A DNA stretch of 64,000 nucleotides from Glandiceps talaboti (Eukaryota > Hemichordata > Enteropneusta > Spengelidae): NCBI RefSeq assembly GCF_964340395.1, contig NC_135571.1, positions 1,913,111-1,977,110 on the forward strand, read 5' to 3'. Position 1 is the first letter of the stretch, and each line of letters begins with the position of its first letter. Shown piece after piece: positions 38,011-47,702 of the stretch. The notes beneath the pieces were generated by a model. That model was not told where the DNA came from and did not search any database. It saw only the letters and a list, made by a program, of their open reading frames with translations. The position numbers and the translations under genes are program-made.

Positions 38011-41000
38011 TAACTAGACATTGTACATGAAAGAAAAAACATAATAAAATAAAACAAAAAATCTACCTAACCCACCTACGCTTAAAATTGAGCGTAATTG
38101 GAACCACACAATTTTTTTATAAGGCCTGAACCATATTTTGAACCGTGGAAAAACATAAACTCAGCTTAAGACCCTTAAAATGTCATGACATGGACACTTT
38201 TACTCCAGGAAAATCTACAAAGTCACCACATTTTAGTAATAGATGTCCTCAAATACTTACCCAATTTTTCCAAGGATGGAAGAGCAAATTTTTTAAAATA
38301 TCTTGGCACAGGTAATTTTATTCCAGAAAAATCGGGATCTTCAGTTGTTTTATCTGGTAGTCCCATTCCAGCAGTGACATGTCGGAATACAGCATATGTC
38401 ACTGGAGGCGTGCCACCATTTCTTTGGATTACCCTATAAAATACAATACAAATACACAAGGAGTGCGTATGTAATGGGCCATTCCAGACTACAAACAGGA
38501 AATTGAGAATACAGCGCCCTCGCTCAGATTGGGGGTATTGTCACCTCATACTACCTTTTCTTATGAGCTTTGTCCCTTGATATTCTGTAGAAGTGTAAAT
38601 CAGGGGTGTCTATCGTATTGTTCAGACATCGAGGAAAGCAGCAGTGCTCTATGATTAACCAAGTAACCTATACCATGTATACCCCCAAGGTACACACAGA
38701 CAGGAAGTAGAGTGCCACCATGGCAAATTTTGGAAAGGCCTATATAGGAAAGGAGCCCCTCCCCCCTACTCTATTCTATAGTAGCTGCATTCATAATTGT
38801 ACCTGCATTTTCAGTAGTAAATTCAAATATTAAATTATAACACACTCTATTTTTGCCTCCACTTAATAAAATAACTTTTTAATTTTTTTCATGGCTAGAC
38901 TTTCTTTCTAAACCACAAACAATATTAATACTCTAGCAAGTGAAATGGAAAACAAAAGTATCAGTCTCAATAGCATCAACTGCCACTAGAGAGCAGAATT
39001 CACAATGATAAAGTATGCGTCGCAGTGAAAATAAAAACAAAAGTACAGTAAGCGGCACATCAATTGCCACTAGATGGCGCAATTCCAAATCTAAACATGC
39101 TTACTCTTTAGGATTCCAAAGAGTGTGGGATATCTTTTCAACCCATTCTACACCTTGGTCCTCACACAGTTTTTTAACAGAGTTGTCCCGTTCTTGCCAT
39201 ATCGGTTCCGGGTCCTGCTCAAACGTCAATATTTTGACATCCCATTCCTGTATAGAGAAGAGAATAAACTGTTTATTCAGATTTCAAAAATCTTCACATA
39301 CTAAATATTCCCTTCCAATTTATCATAGCAATACATGGACCATGACTGGTGATTTCTGTACAGCTTACATCAAAAATCACAAAAAACCCTGAAACAACAT
39401 ACTGTTTGGTTCAATGGAAATCTTACCAACACTGCTATATTGTAGGTTGTCGGTGGCCGAGTGGTTAGCTCATACGCCAATTACCTCTGTAGTCTGGGTT
39501 CGAACCCGCCAGGTTTTGGCTGGCTTTGATTTAACTAGGTCTGTATGTAAGAAGGGTGATGTTCAGTTTGACCCTGCCGAACAATACAGGTTATCCCCCC
39601 CCCCTGCCGTTGAGAACAGTTGCTATAGCAATAGGCGTTGGAGAGAGCTCATCTTTTAATATTTGAGAATTTAAAAATGTACTGTATGTAGCTACTGAAC
39701 GTAGCTACTGAATGTATGGTACATGCACATGCGCTTTTGCACTATTAACCCCCTAGCTTCATAGAAAACAAGTTTAGTATGGCTGCCATGTTTGACAAGT
39801 CCAAACTAATATCTAAAAAAAAAATAATGGAAAAGATGTCTTTATTTAGTCAATAAAGAGAGAATTATATACAGCTGAATGAGAGAAAACTAACCAGGGA
39901 AAAAAGAAAAAAAGTTTTATATCACCACAAAAATCAATGAGTCAACTGATCAATATCAGACACAAAATAAGTTTTATTTCACCACAAAAATTAATCAAAT
40001 GATCAATCACTAAACTAAATGATAAATCAATCAAATAAATTGATCAATCTTACATGCTTGCTGGACCCTGTGGTCTCATCAGATGACTACCGTGATCTTC
40101 TTTGAAATCTACTGTAAGCACTCACGAGTCATAAATATTCATTAGATGACTATGGCGTGCTTCTTGGAAATCTACTGGAAGCACTCGGGAGTCATAAATA
40201 TTCATTATCGGTGGAATATGACTATAAAGGTTTCTTATCTATACTCATGACACTGATTTTTGCAGACAGTATTAAATTGCAAAGATCTAGATCTAGCCAA
40301 GAAGATATCAAATTTATCTACAATATTAGCCCAGAAGATATAAAGGTGGGGAGGTGTCGAGAACAACATACAACTTACAAATGACATGTTTGATATGACA
40401 ACCCATCTATTTTTCATCACTTCTAGGAGTAATTGAGAACTGAAATATAGGAAAATGCAGTGTCTCAAATATCAAAAGGTGTGCACTCTAGTGGAAAGCT
40501 GATATTCATTACTACACTATCAATATCATATTACATGTATACTACCATATGACTTGATTTTTGTGGTATCATCGTCAACTGTATGGATGTTTGAAAGTCG
40601 TCTAGATACACTGTGGGAAAACCAACCTTTGTGTTGTGATTATAAGGAAAACACTAATATTGAAACTTTAGTACATAGAAACTGTAGTACACAGGAACCT
40701 CATAACTATAAGTTACAATGAAATTGATATGACCAGCATGAAAGGAATAAATTTTGTGATTTTCAAGATAAACTCAATTGATAAGACCCTTATACTTTTT
40801 CATTGAAAAGTTCAATTCAAACAATCAACACCAAATGTGGTATCTGATAACAGGACAAGATGTCTTTATTTAGTCAATAAAGAGAGAATAATATACAGCT
40901 GAATGAGAGAAAACTAACCAGGGAAAAAAGAAAAAAGTTTTATATCACCACAAAAATCGATGAGTCAACTGATCAATATCAGACACAAAATAAGTTTTAT

Positions 41001-44000
41001 TTCACCACAAAAAATTAATCAAATGATCAATCACTAAACTAAATGATAAATCAATCAAATAAATTGATCAATCTTACATGCTTGCTGGTATCTGATAACA
41101 GGAGGTCATAAAATAGATGTCTTGTGTTCAATCTCAGTCTAAGGTTCAATCCATTGTATTGCAAGATTGTCTATAAAAATAGTTTTTCTAGTAAGGTCAA
41201 CTTCATTCAGTTTACATGTAGATTGCAAATTGCAAAATTCTCCTCACCACCTACAAGATATTGCATGGATTTTCACCTTCCTACCTATCAGACATTATCT
41301 GTCAGAAACCTAATGTCCGCACACTTCGGTCGTCGGAAAAATGCCTATTACTGGAACCCAAGTACAGACTTGCATCATTTGGGGGTCGAGCTTTCTCATG
41401 TGCTGCACCACGTCTTTGGAACAAATTACAACTGGAGCTTCGACAGACACCCACAGTCAATGCCTTCAGGAAACATCTCAAAACACACTTGTTTGCAAAA
41501 GTGTTCGATAACTAACTGTAAAGCGCCGCTGAAATCTACTTCATATTGGATATTGGCGCTCTATAAATGTATTGATTGATTGATTGATTGATTGATAGAT
41601 AATAGCTTTGTTGTATTGTACCAACTCCTGTTAACTCCTGTTTATCAAACAAATCAAAGTTGTGTCTAGTACTATCACACTGGTCATTTGAATTTCACTG
41701 TACATATAGCTGACAGTAGAGGCCAGATAGACCTAAAGTCAGAATGAATCTATGAATCTATGCGTAGACTGTATGCCTAAATTATGAGAGGGTAATACCA
41801 AAATATGAAACCAAAATACAGGGTTCTCAGTAAACGTAAATGTTTTCACTACTAGAAATTTACCAAGTTCATGTGTATATATAACTCAATAAATTGCAAA
41901 ATGCTAGAAAGAGTCTGAAAAAATGTTAAATTGTATGTACAATAAACAATTTTACACAATTTCAGCTTTTTGCTGAGTAATTATTCACAAAGACTTACAT
42001 GTAGTATATGTTGTATTACATTCATTATTTAAGTAGGAAGCCATGATAAAATTGTTTTATAAATTTAAAAGCCGATATAAATACTTAATCCTCATCCATA
42101 TATATAGTCACTTTAGTTTAAATTTTACATCTGATGTACATCTGATGTACATATTTATGTGATTATGGTAATCTCACTTCAGGGTAGAAACCCTAGAACC
42201 GCCGAGCTTACTCGCTAACCATATCATATGCCTGTATTTTTAACACAATACACAACTCAATTTTTTTGGGGGGGAAGTCTCTTGTCAAGTGAATTTTCAA
42301 TTTTTCTTGCCCTGGTGAAAACATAGATTGCCCTACCAAGTTGTGACATATTGCCCCCTTTGTGGATATCTACAAGTGTACGTCACGCACAATCAATCAC
42401 AGTCCCTCTATCACCTTGAGGGCCCTCTATCACCTTGAGTATATCCGTATTATTTCTACTGCCATCATTTTGCCAAATATTGGGTTAAACTAGATTAGTT
42501 GTAAGACAACTATTTCCATTCCCCCTTTCCCGTTAGCTATTGATATACATATTTATCTGGTAAATGTGTTTGTAATATGTAATTACTATATATTGTTGGG
42601 TATAAAATATTATTACTAAAAATGTGTGCTAGCCCATGCAAACTGATCCCTTATTAATGATTTGTTTGTTAATTACCATCAAAATTTTTTTATCTTAATA
42701 CCAGGTTTGTGTTCAGTCAATTGCAAATGATGGCTAATTTTTATAGTAATAATATTGATAATAATAATGTTAGTTTTTATATAGCACTTTCCCACTCTGT
42801 GCTCAAAGCGCTTTACAATTATTACCCCTGGCTCGAATCACTATCGGCACAACAGCCCTTTATACTTCCTCAACTCCCTGGGAAGCATACAATCCACTGC
42901 AGCCTTTTTAAGTGCATAGGATTAAAGCATTCACATTGCAACCGCTACCCTACCAAGTCCCCAATTATACAGCTGGGTGGACGGAGACACACTCGTTGAC
43001 GTTGTTCAAATCTTGCTCAAAGACTTTAGTAAGTAGAATATATGTACTGTGGCTATACCTTTTTAAAGAGCAGTAAAAAGTACTCCCAAATATGTAATAA
43101 TCATCGCCTTTAATAGCTGTTTAAATGCTGAGCCATAACATTCACTGTTTCTGAAGAGGTAACATAACGGAGTTCAAAGAAATTGAGATTGGATGGAGTG
43201 GCGTTCCCCATTAATTTAAGGATTTCTACGAGAGAGAAGTGAATTTAATGTCTGATCAAAATTTCCTGCGTTAGGAGTAGACAGCCTGGGTAGAATAAAT
43301 GACATATTAAGATTAATGGAAAAGTGAATTATGGCTAAGTCAGAATTTTCTGTGATACTCAGGAGTGTATAGAAAAGCTTGTGACATTTAATGATCAGCT
43401 CAAAGTCTTCCTTCAGATTTCGATTAATGGAAATGTGAATTAGGGGTAAATCAGCCTTTCTTGGGGTGAAAATTATAGAAATGCCAGTGGGCAGAACATA
43501 TGGCATTTAATGATTTACTGTCAAAGTCTTATTTCAGATCTGGATTTAGTTATTCTCGCAAAGCAGAGATATTAATTCTTCTGCGATCCTCGTACTTGAC
43601 AGCGTGTCTTTGCTAAATATCAGTTTACATAATCATAGAAGGCTTATCAGTTAGTCTTCCATCTAGACAGTTTTAAATTACATTGTTGTTAAGTTGTCTC
43701 ACATTACACCACGCACGAGCCATTTAGAACAAAATAGATAGAATATATTATACTCTGGTTGTTCTACAACATGACAGTGTGTGTCTATGTCCCTGGTTCT
43801 ACTGTGTTCAAAATATGAGTCAAAACATTCAAAATTACTACTACTTTCCTGGTTTTTCTTTAATTTACTGGTGCTGGTATAATTATGTTCTTCTCCAATA
43901 TTTTTTTTAAATTCAGCCGCAAAATACTTGTGACCTAAGGGGTTGTCACTCCTAGTCCATCAACTTGTAGTGACAAAGACTCCTTAGGTGACATGTATTT

Positions 44001-44980
44001 TTTCCTTCGCTGATCAAAGCAAAATATCTAATTATATCTACCACAGTATTCCTGTCTCATATAATAACTATAACTATATTCATATGTTATATGTTAATAT
44101 TTCAATCTCCGAGTACTGTGAATTTTCTTTCTGCTGGGAAACTGTCTTTAACTTACTTACTAAAAGCTTTCACAAGATTTATTGCTCTCACAAATGTTTA
44201 TTATCATATAAACTGTATATTATCGCTATGGCAATCAATGACAAAAGACATATGCACATTTGTACATCAGCATCTGCATCTGTCTGTCTGTCTGTGTGTC
44301 TGTGTGTCTGTGTGTGTGTCTGTGTGTGTGTGACGTGTGTAAAATTAACGTCTTTCCATTAGTATTGTATGCATGTATGTGTGTCTGTGTGTGACGTGTA
44401 AATTAATGACCTCATGAGTATGCATGTATGTGTGTGTGTTTGTGTGCAAAATTAATGTGTTCTCGTGAGTATTGTATGTGTGTGTGTGTGTGTGTGTGTA
44501 AAATTAACGTCTTTCCATTAGTATTCTATAGCATGTATGTGTCTGTGTGTGACATGTAAATTAATGACCTCATGAGTATGCATGTATGTGTGTGTGTGTT
44601 TGTGTGCAAAATTAATGTGTTCTCATGAGTATTGTATGTATGTATGTGTGTGTGTGTGTAAAATTAATGTGTTCTCATGAGAATTGTATGTATGTGTGTG
44701 TGTGTTTGTGTGCAAAATTAATGTGTTCTCGTGAGTATTGTATGTATGTATGTATGTGTGTGTGTGTGCATGTAAAATTAATGTGTTCTCATGAGAATTA
44801 TATGCATGTATGTGTGTCTATGTGTGATGTGTAAATTAATGACCTCATGAGTATGCATGTATGTATGTGTGTGTGTGTTTGTGTGCAAAATTAATGTGTT
44901 CTCGTGAGTATTGTATGTATGTGTGTGTGTGTGTGCCTGTAAAATTAATGTGTTCTCATGAGAATTATATGCATGTGTGT

Positions 44981-45011
<31 letters not shown>

Positions 45012-47663
45012 GGTTGTGTGTGGGTGTGAGTGTGTGTGGGTGGATTATGTGTATACAATTAATGACTTTTCATGAGAGTCGTATACATGTTTACAGGAAT
45101 TAAAATGTTGCAGAAACTATCATAAATTTACCAGGACAAACACACTTTTACATCTTTGAGCAATCGGCATTTCCTAATAAATCTCCTGGGGCTCTACATG
45201 GATGTCAAATGAACCCTGGGAAATGTGTCACTGGCATCAGATGATCATATAGTTTAATTCATGACTGAGTGACTTTATACTTACCTCAAAAAGTCTAGAG
45301 AATACCTCTGCTGGGTCTCCTTCAAAGACATATAATCTTCCTCCAACTTCCTTTAACTGGTTATCCAAGTCTTGCAAACTGTCGTGTAAAAACTTCCATC
45401 TGTTGTAACCACACAGTTTAGTACCTAGCCAATGAAATATAAACAATTAGTACCTAGCCAATGAAATATAAACAATTAGTACCTAGCCAATGAAATATAA
45501 ACAATTAGTACCTAGCCAATGAAATATAAACAATTAGTACCTAGCCAATGAAATATAAACAATTAGTACCTAGCCAATGAAATATAAACAATTAGTACCT
45601 AGCCAATGAAATATAAACAATTAGTACCTAGCCAATGAAATATAAACAATTAGTACCTAGCCAATGAAATATAAACAATTAGTACCTAGCCAATGAAATA
45701 TAAACAATTAGTACCTAGCCAATGAAATATAAACAATTAGTACCTAGCCAATGAAATATAAACAATTATCAATATTATAAACTCTTAAACATTATTTATA
45801 AAAAAGTTCAGTCAGACTTATTCTGTCTTTAGTACACTTGTATTGATTACTGCTATCAACTTAAAGAAAAAGTCCAGTCAGACTTATTTCTACCTTTAGT
45901 ACACTTGTATTGATTACTGCTATCAACTTAAAGGAAAAGTCCAGTTTCTGTCTTTAGTACACTTGTATTGATTACTGCTATCAACTTAAAGAAAAAGTCC
46001 AGTCAGACTTATTTCTGTCTTTAGTACACTTGTATTCATTACTGCTATCAACTTAAAGGGAAAGTCCAGTCAGGCTTATTTCTACCTTTAGTACACTTGT
46101 ATTGATTACTGCTATCAACTTAAAGGAAAAGTCCAGTCAGACTTATTTCTACCTTTAGTACACATGTATTGATTACTGCTATCAACTTAAAGAAAAAGTC
46201 CAGTTTCTGCCTTTAGTACACTTGTATTGATTAATGCTATCAACTTAAAGGGAAAATCCAGTCAGACTTACTTCTACCTTTAGTACACTTGTATTAATTA
46301 CTGCTATCAACTTAAAGTAAAAGTCCAGTCAGACTTATTTCTGTCTTTAGTACACTTGTATTGATTACTGCTATCAACTTTAGGGAAAAAGTCCAGTCAA
46401 ACTTATTTCTGCCTTTAGTATACTTGTATTGGTTACTGCTATCAACTTAAAGGAAAAGTCCAGTCAGACTTATTTCTACCTTTAGTACACTTGTATTGAT
46501 TACTGCTATCAACTTAAAGGGAAAATCCAGTCAGACTTATTTCTACCTTTAGTACACTTGTATTGATTACTGCTATCAACTTAAAGGAAAAGTCCAGTCA
46601 GACTTATTTCTACCTTTAGTACACTTGTATTGATTACTGCTATCAACTTAAAGGAAAAGTCCAGTCAGACTTATTTCTACCTTTAGTACACTTGTATTGA
46701 TTACTGCTATCAACTTAAAGGAAAAGTCCAGTCAGACTTATTTCTACATTTAGTACACTTGTATTGATTACTGCTATCAACTTAAAGGGAAAATCCAGTC
46801 AGACTTATTTCTACCTTTAGTACACTTGTATTGATTACTGCTATCAACTTAAAGGAAAAGTCCAGTCAGACTTATTTCTACCTTTAGTACACTTGTATTG
46901 ATTACTGCTATCAACTTAAAGGGAAAGTTCAGTTTCTGTCTTTAGTACACTTGTATTGATTACTGCTATCAACTTTAGGGAAAAGTCCAGTCAGACTTAT
47001 TTCTACCTTTAGTACACTTGTATTGATTACTGCTATCAACTTAAAGGGAAAGTTCAGTTTCTGTCTTTAGTACACTTGTATTGATTACTGCTATCAACTT
47101 TAGGGAAAAGTCAAGTCAGACTTATTTCTACCTTTAGTATACTTGTATTGATTACTGCTATCAACTTAAAGGAAAAGTCCAGTCAGACTTATTTCTACCT
47201 TTAGTACACTTGTATTGATTACTGCTATCAACTTTAGGGAAAGTCAGTCAGACTTATTTCTGTCTTTAGCACACATGTATTGAGTACTGCTATCAACTTA
47301 AATAAAAGGGTAAGTCAGGCTTATTTCTGCAGTACGCTTGTATCGATAAATGCTATCAATTACATATGATTTTGGGTGACAAAACAGTACCTTGGTCAGT
47401 TTACACTCAACTTTAAAGAAGGTCTCCTGCATTTGTCATTTGTTCAACCATTTTTGGGATTTCTTGCAAGGGTTTATGGGAAAAACTTTAGTGATGAATT
47501 CATAGGAAATCACCTGCAAACATCTTATATTGTCATTACCTGCTACTTCCCCATCAAGTATGAAAACAGGGTAAAACTCCTCAGCATTTTCCAGAGCTTC
47601 TCTTAATGCTGGGTTGTCATGGAGACGAAGGCCATGCCTAAACCAGTGAATAGCTACTGACAT
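31793..47663 (-). CDS. cry1: Drosophila-type (light-sensing) cryptochrome, 11 coding exons, 535 aa
   Basis: Flavoprotein of the cryptochrome/photolyase family. In insects this type is a blue-light receptor that resets the clock by promoting TIM degradation. Exons: 47540-47663, 45285-45424, 39105-39247, 38261-38433, 37723-37823, 35577-35717, 34599-34766, 33899-34039, 33144-33301, 32565-32758, 31793-31917; all introns are GT-AG and phases agree, giving 535 aa (Drosophila CRY is 542). Photolyase alpha/beta domain about 3-165; FAD-binding helical domain about 220-490. Residues equivalent to the fly Trp tetrad W420/W397/W342/W394 are W395/W372/W318/W369; D385, C391 and H353 match D410, C416 and H378. 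The C-terminal FFW motif is FVW (510-512), followed by a 23-residue tail. Similarity follows fly CRY rather than vertebrate CRY or (6-4) photolyase in AGTKxxGYNR, GGTPPVTY and the SEVRSFVWL tail. The photoreceptor role is inferred. Confidence 0.97.
32108..32170. repeat. Small dispersed repeat in cryptochrome intron 10
   Basis: ctgagttccccagtcattta, then tccagggttccctaacagtg resembles 47789-47850 (cctgggttccttagtcattt, then actagggttttctaccgctg). The two copies bracket the gene. Rest of intron 10 (31918-32564) unremarkable. Confidence 0.45.
32565..32758 (-). CDS. cry1: cryptochrome exon 10 (aa 430-494)
   Basis: Acceptor ccaatatag|GCGATA; donor GAGAATG|gtaaga (phase 1). Encodes [19 protein letters not shown], then [12 protein letters not shown] and the terminal helix [11 protein letters not shown]. 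Confidence 0.96.
32971..33130. repeat. 30-bp minisatellite next to the exon 9 splice donor
   Basis: About 5.3 units of agacagtgcccatccatgcc plus caccctcttc in intron 9 (32759-33143). The array ends about 13 bases inside the intron from the exon 9 donor. On the transcribed strand the unit has GGG and GG runs (agagggtgggcaaggatggg). Confidence 0.9.
33144..33301 (-). CDS. cry1: cryptochrome exon 9 (aa 378-429)
   Basis: Acceptor tatgttcag|TTTTTCC; donor ATGTCAG|gtagga (phase 2). Encodes [20 protein letters not shown] and [13 protein letters not shown]. Carries D385, C391 and W395 around the flavin. A longer open frame overlaps in another phase and is not the coding one. Confidence 0.97.
33302..33898 (-). 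other. cryptochrome intron 8
   Basis: 597-bp intron with consensus ends. No repeat or further exon recognised. Confidence 0.7.
33899..34039 (-). CDS. cry1: cryptochrome exon 8 (aa 331-377)
   Basis: Acceptor tttcacag|GGTAAG; donor TTACAG|gtatgt. Encodes [27 protein letters not shown] and [16 protein letters not shown]. Carries H353 (fly H378), W369 (W394) and W372 (W397). Confidence 0.97.
34095..34300. repeat. Unclassified repeat-like block in cryptochrome intron 7
   Basis: Begins cgtctacacggc and ends with ctacggtgtag. Between them are about seven TCCTGA words in both orientations (for example cctgaacctgtcctgaaact). The ends are weakly inverted. Could be a decayed DNA element. Confidence 0.35.
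34599..34766 (-). CDS. cry1: cryptochrome exon 7 (aa 275-330)
   Basis: Acceptor tactttag|GTTCGT; donor GCCATG|gtaagt. Encodes [17 protein letters not shown] and [10 protein letters not shown]318 in this exon corresponds to fly W342 of the electron-transfer chain. Confidence 0.97.
34889..35462. repeat. 50/43-bp minisatellite in cryptochrome intron 6
   Basis: Twelve units of gtccatttatacaaggctag, gggtatcaccattagattcc, catcagtttt (50 bp) and a 43-bp variant lacking seven bases. Unit starts: 34941, 34991, 35041, 35084, 35134, 35184, 35227, 35277, 35327, 35370, 35420. The last part alternates 43-50-50, a 143-bp higher-order repeat. Confidence 0.95.
35577..35717 (-). CDS. cry1: cryptochrome exon 6 (aa 228-274)
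   Basis: Acceptor aattacag|GCTTTC; donor AAAGAG|gtgagt. Encodes [14 protein letters not shown] and [16 protein letters not shown], the start of the FAD-binding domain (fly SAHLRFGCLSVRRFYW). Confidence 0.96.
36259..36639. mobile_element. Hairpin MITE family 1, copy e (cryptochrome intron 5)
   Basis: Central palindrome gttattgtacgtacaacaac, right end aatggccactttaaa. The left arm is expanded by local tattttttaattttt duplications. Confidence 0.75.
36925..36996. repeat. (TATTG)n pentamer microsatellite in cryptochrome intron 5
   Basis: About 14 uninterrupted copies of attgt. Confidence 0.97.
37178..37538. mobile_element. Hairpin MITE family 1, copy f (cryptochrome intron 5)
   Basis: Nearly complete: left ccatatggatgaggattgga, centre gttattatacgtacaatgac, right ccaatcctcatccatatggc. 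The two arms pair over almost their whole length. Confidence 0.85.
37723..37823 (-). CDS. cry1: cryptochrome exon 5 (aa 194-227)
   Basis: Acceptor ttccatag|CTCCAG; donor AGCAAGCT|gtaagt (phase 0). Encodes [16 protein letters not shown] and KIEQA, matching the fly WRGGETQALLLLDERL region. Confidence 0.94.
37866..38007. repeat. (CT)n microsatellite in cryptochrome intron 4
   Basis: ctctgt blocks, a (CCTC)n block and then a pure (CT)n run; 43 bp from exon 5. On the transcribed strand it is (GA)n, just inside the intron before the exon 5 acceptor. Confidence 0.97.
38261..38433 (-). CDS. cry1: cryptochrome exon 4 (aa 136-193)
   Basis: Acceptor ttttatag|GGTAATC; donor AAATTGG|gtaagt (phase 1). 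Encodes [15 protein letters not shown] and the linker ending ALPSLEKL, which joins the two PHR subdomains. Confidence 0.96.
38434..39104 (-). other. cryptochrome intron 3
   Basis: 671-bp intron. A short local duplication: gccactagagagcagaattc at about 38982 and gccactagatggcgcaattc at about 39065. No gene or larger repeat. Confidence 0.6.
39067..39080 (+). promoter_or_regulatory. CTCF-core-like motif
   Basis: CCACTAGATGGCGC fits the vertebrate/insect CTCF core CCASYAGRKGGCR. It lies in intron 3, 25 bases from exon 3. Motif match only. Confidence 0.3.
39105..39247 (-). CDS. cry1: cryptochrome exon 3 (aa 89-135)
   Basis: Acceptor ctatacag|GAATGG; donor CTAAAGA|gtaagc (phase 2). Encodes [14 protein letters not shown] and [14 protein letters not shown], matching fly IEQDCEPIWNERD and VEKVSHTLWDPQ. 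Confidence 0.96.
39447..39660 (+). mobile_element. tRNA-derived SINE, second family
   Basis: A-box-like tggccgagtggttagc and B-box ggttcgaaccc are spaced as in a tRNA-Ser/Leu-like head. No acceptor stem can be formed, and a non-tRNA body with a C9 run follows. Located in cryptochrome intron 2, antisense to the gene. Confidence 0.7.
39833..40064. repeat. 232-bp repeated segment, first copy (cryptochrome intron 2)
   Basis: Runs from aagatgtctttatttagtca to tacatgcttgctgg. About 97% identical to 40856-41088. No target-site duplication is seen around this copy, so it may be the source or an older insertion. Confidence 0.8.
40856..41088. mobile_element. 233-bp insert with perfect 15-bp target-site duplication
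   Basis: Second copy of the 39833-40064 segment, flanked by tatctgataacagga at 40841-40855 and 41089-41103. The 15-bp duplication and precise ends indicate retroposition or a similar staggered-cut insertion. No poly(A) tail is present; the minus strand carries AATAAA a few bases from the end. Confidence 0.8.
41225..41596 (+). mobile_element. 3' end of a CR1/L2-like non-LTR retrotransposon
   Basis: Frame 41231-41515 encodes [33 protein letters not shown] and [11 protein letters not shown], typical of the region after the reverse transcriptase in CR1/L2-type elements. A stop and tattggcgctctataaatgt with a (ATTG)n tail follow. 5'-truncated, in cryptochrome intron 2. Confidence 0.85.
41855..42117. 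mobile_element. Hairpin MITE family 1, partial copy g
   Basis: Contains taccaagttcatgtgtatat, aactcaataaattgcaaaatgct, the degenerate centre aattgtatgtacaata and the right end cctcatccatata, cactttagt. The left terminus is lost. Confidence 0.65.
42745..43025 (-). mobile_element. tRNA-derived SINE-like element, copy 2 with full 3' tail
   Basis: Antisense copy of the 8545 family. In element sense it ends tgtaaagcgctttgagca, then gaaagtgctatataaaa and an (ATT)n-like run. That tail resembles CR1/L2-type LINE 3' ends such as 41540-41596, suggesting LINE-dependent mobilisation. Confidence 0.7.
43230..43545. repeat. Degenerate ~110-bp tandem repeat in cryptochrome intron 2
   Basis: gattaatggaaaagtgaatt (43313) and gattaatggaaatgtgaatt (43423), with catttaatgat and caaagtctt modules recurring at the same spacing. 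Two to three diverged units. Confidence 0.6.
44270..45060. repeat. TG-rich compound minisatellite in cryptochrome intron 2
   Basis: Units with gtatgtatgtgtgtgtgt, then aaaattaatgtgttctcatg and agtattgtatg, about 60-100 bp, with runs of TG and an 18-19 base G run near 44996-45013. The Cys/Val/Met frames over it are artefacts. Confidence 0.9.
45285..45424 (-). CDS. cry1: cryptochrome exon 2 (aa 42-88)
   Basis: Acceptor ggctag|GTACTAAA at 45425/45424; donor TTTGAG|gtaagt at 45285. Encodes [13 protein letters not shown] and [14 protein letters not shown]. Its acceptor lies inside the first unit of a 29-bp minisatellite. Confidence 0.96.
45425..45768. repeat. 29-bp minisatellite carrying copies of the exon 2 splice acceptor
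   Basis: Twelve near-identical units (gtacctagccaatgaaatat plus aaacaatta), starting at 45421 and every 29 bases after. On the minus strand each reads pyrimidine-rich sequence, ggctag, then GTACTA. The exon-proximal unit supplies the true acceptor and first exon bases of exon 2. Confidence 0.97.
45801..47361. repeat. 67-bp minisatellite filling cryptochrome intron 1
   Basis: About 23 units: aaaggaaaagtccagtcaga, cttatttctacctttagtac, acttgtattgattactgcta, tcaactt. Some units lack a ~12-base piece (cagacttattt-like), giving shorter variants near 45940, 46200, 46930 and 47060. With the 29-bp array it makes up most of the 2.1-kb intron. Confidence 0.96.
47540..47663 (-). CDS. cry1: cryptochrome exon 1 (aa 1-41)
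   Basis: Start ATG at 47663; donor GTAGCAG|gtaatg at 47540/47539, phase 1. Encodes [17 protein letters not shown], the photolyase N-terminal strand and loop. The reading frame stays open upstream to an acceptor at 47703-47704, so an N-terminal extension is possible. Confidence 0.95.
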
Positions 47664-47702
47664 CTTGATTCTCAAATTTGGCTCTTCAACTTGTAATATA
47701 CA
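47540..47702 (-). other. Possible longer form of cryptochrome exon 1
   Basis: An acceptor-like ttgcttactttaacag ends at 47703. From there the frame is open ([13 protein letters not shown]) into the Met at 47663. It may be 5' UTR, or coding if joined to 48709-48774. Confidence 0.4.

Noticed and set aside
39447-39520. Candidate tRNA-Ser/Leu gene
   Set aside because: A and B boxes are present, but no acceptor stem pairs and a long body follows, so a tRNA-derived SINE fits better.
41124-41579. 151-codon plus-strand frame
   Set aside because: An overlapping frame gives the clear LINE C-terminal motifs; this one is its shadow.
45421-45768. CRISPR-like array of 29-bp repeats
   Set aside because: There are no unique spacers; units are directly tandem and in an animal intron.
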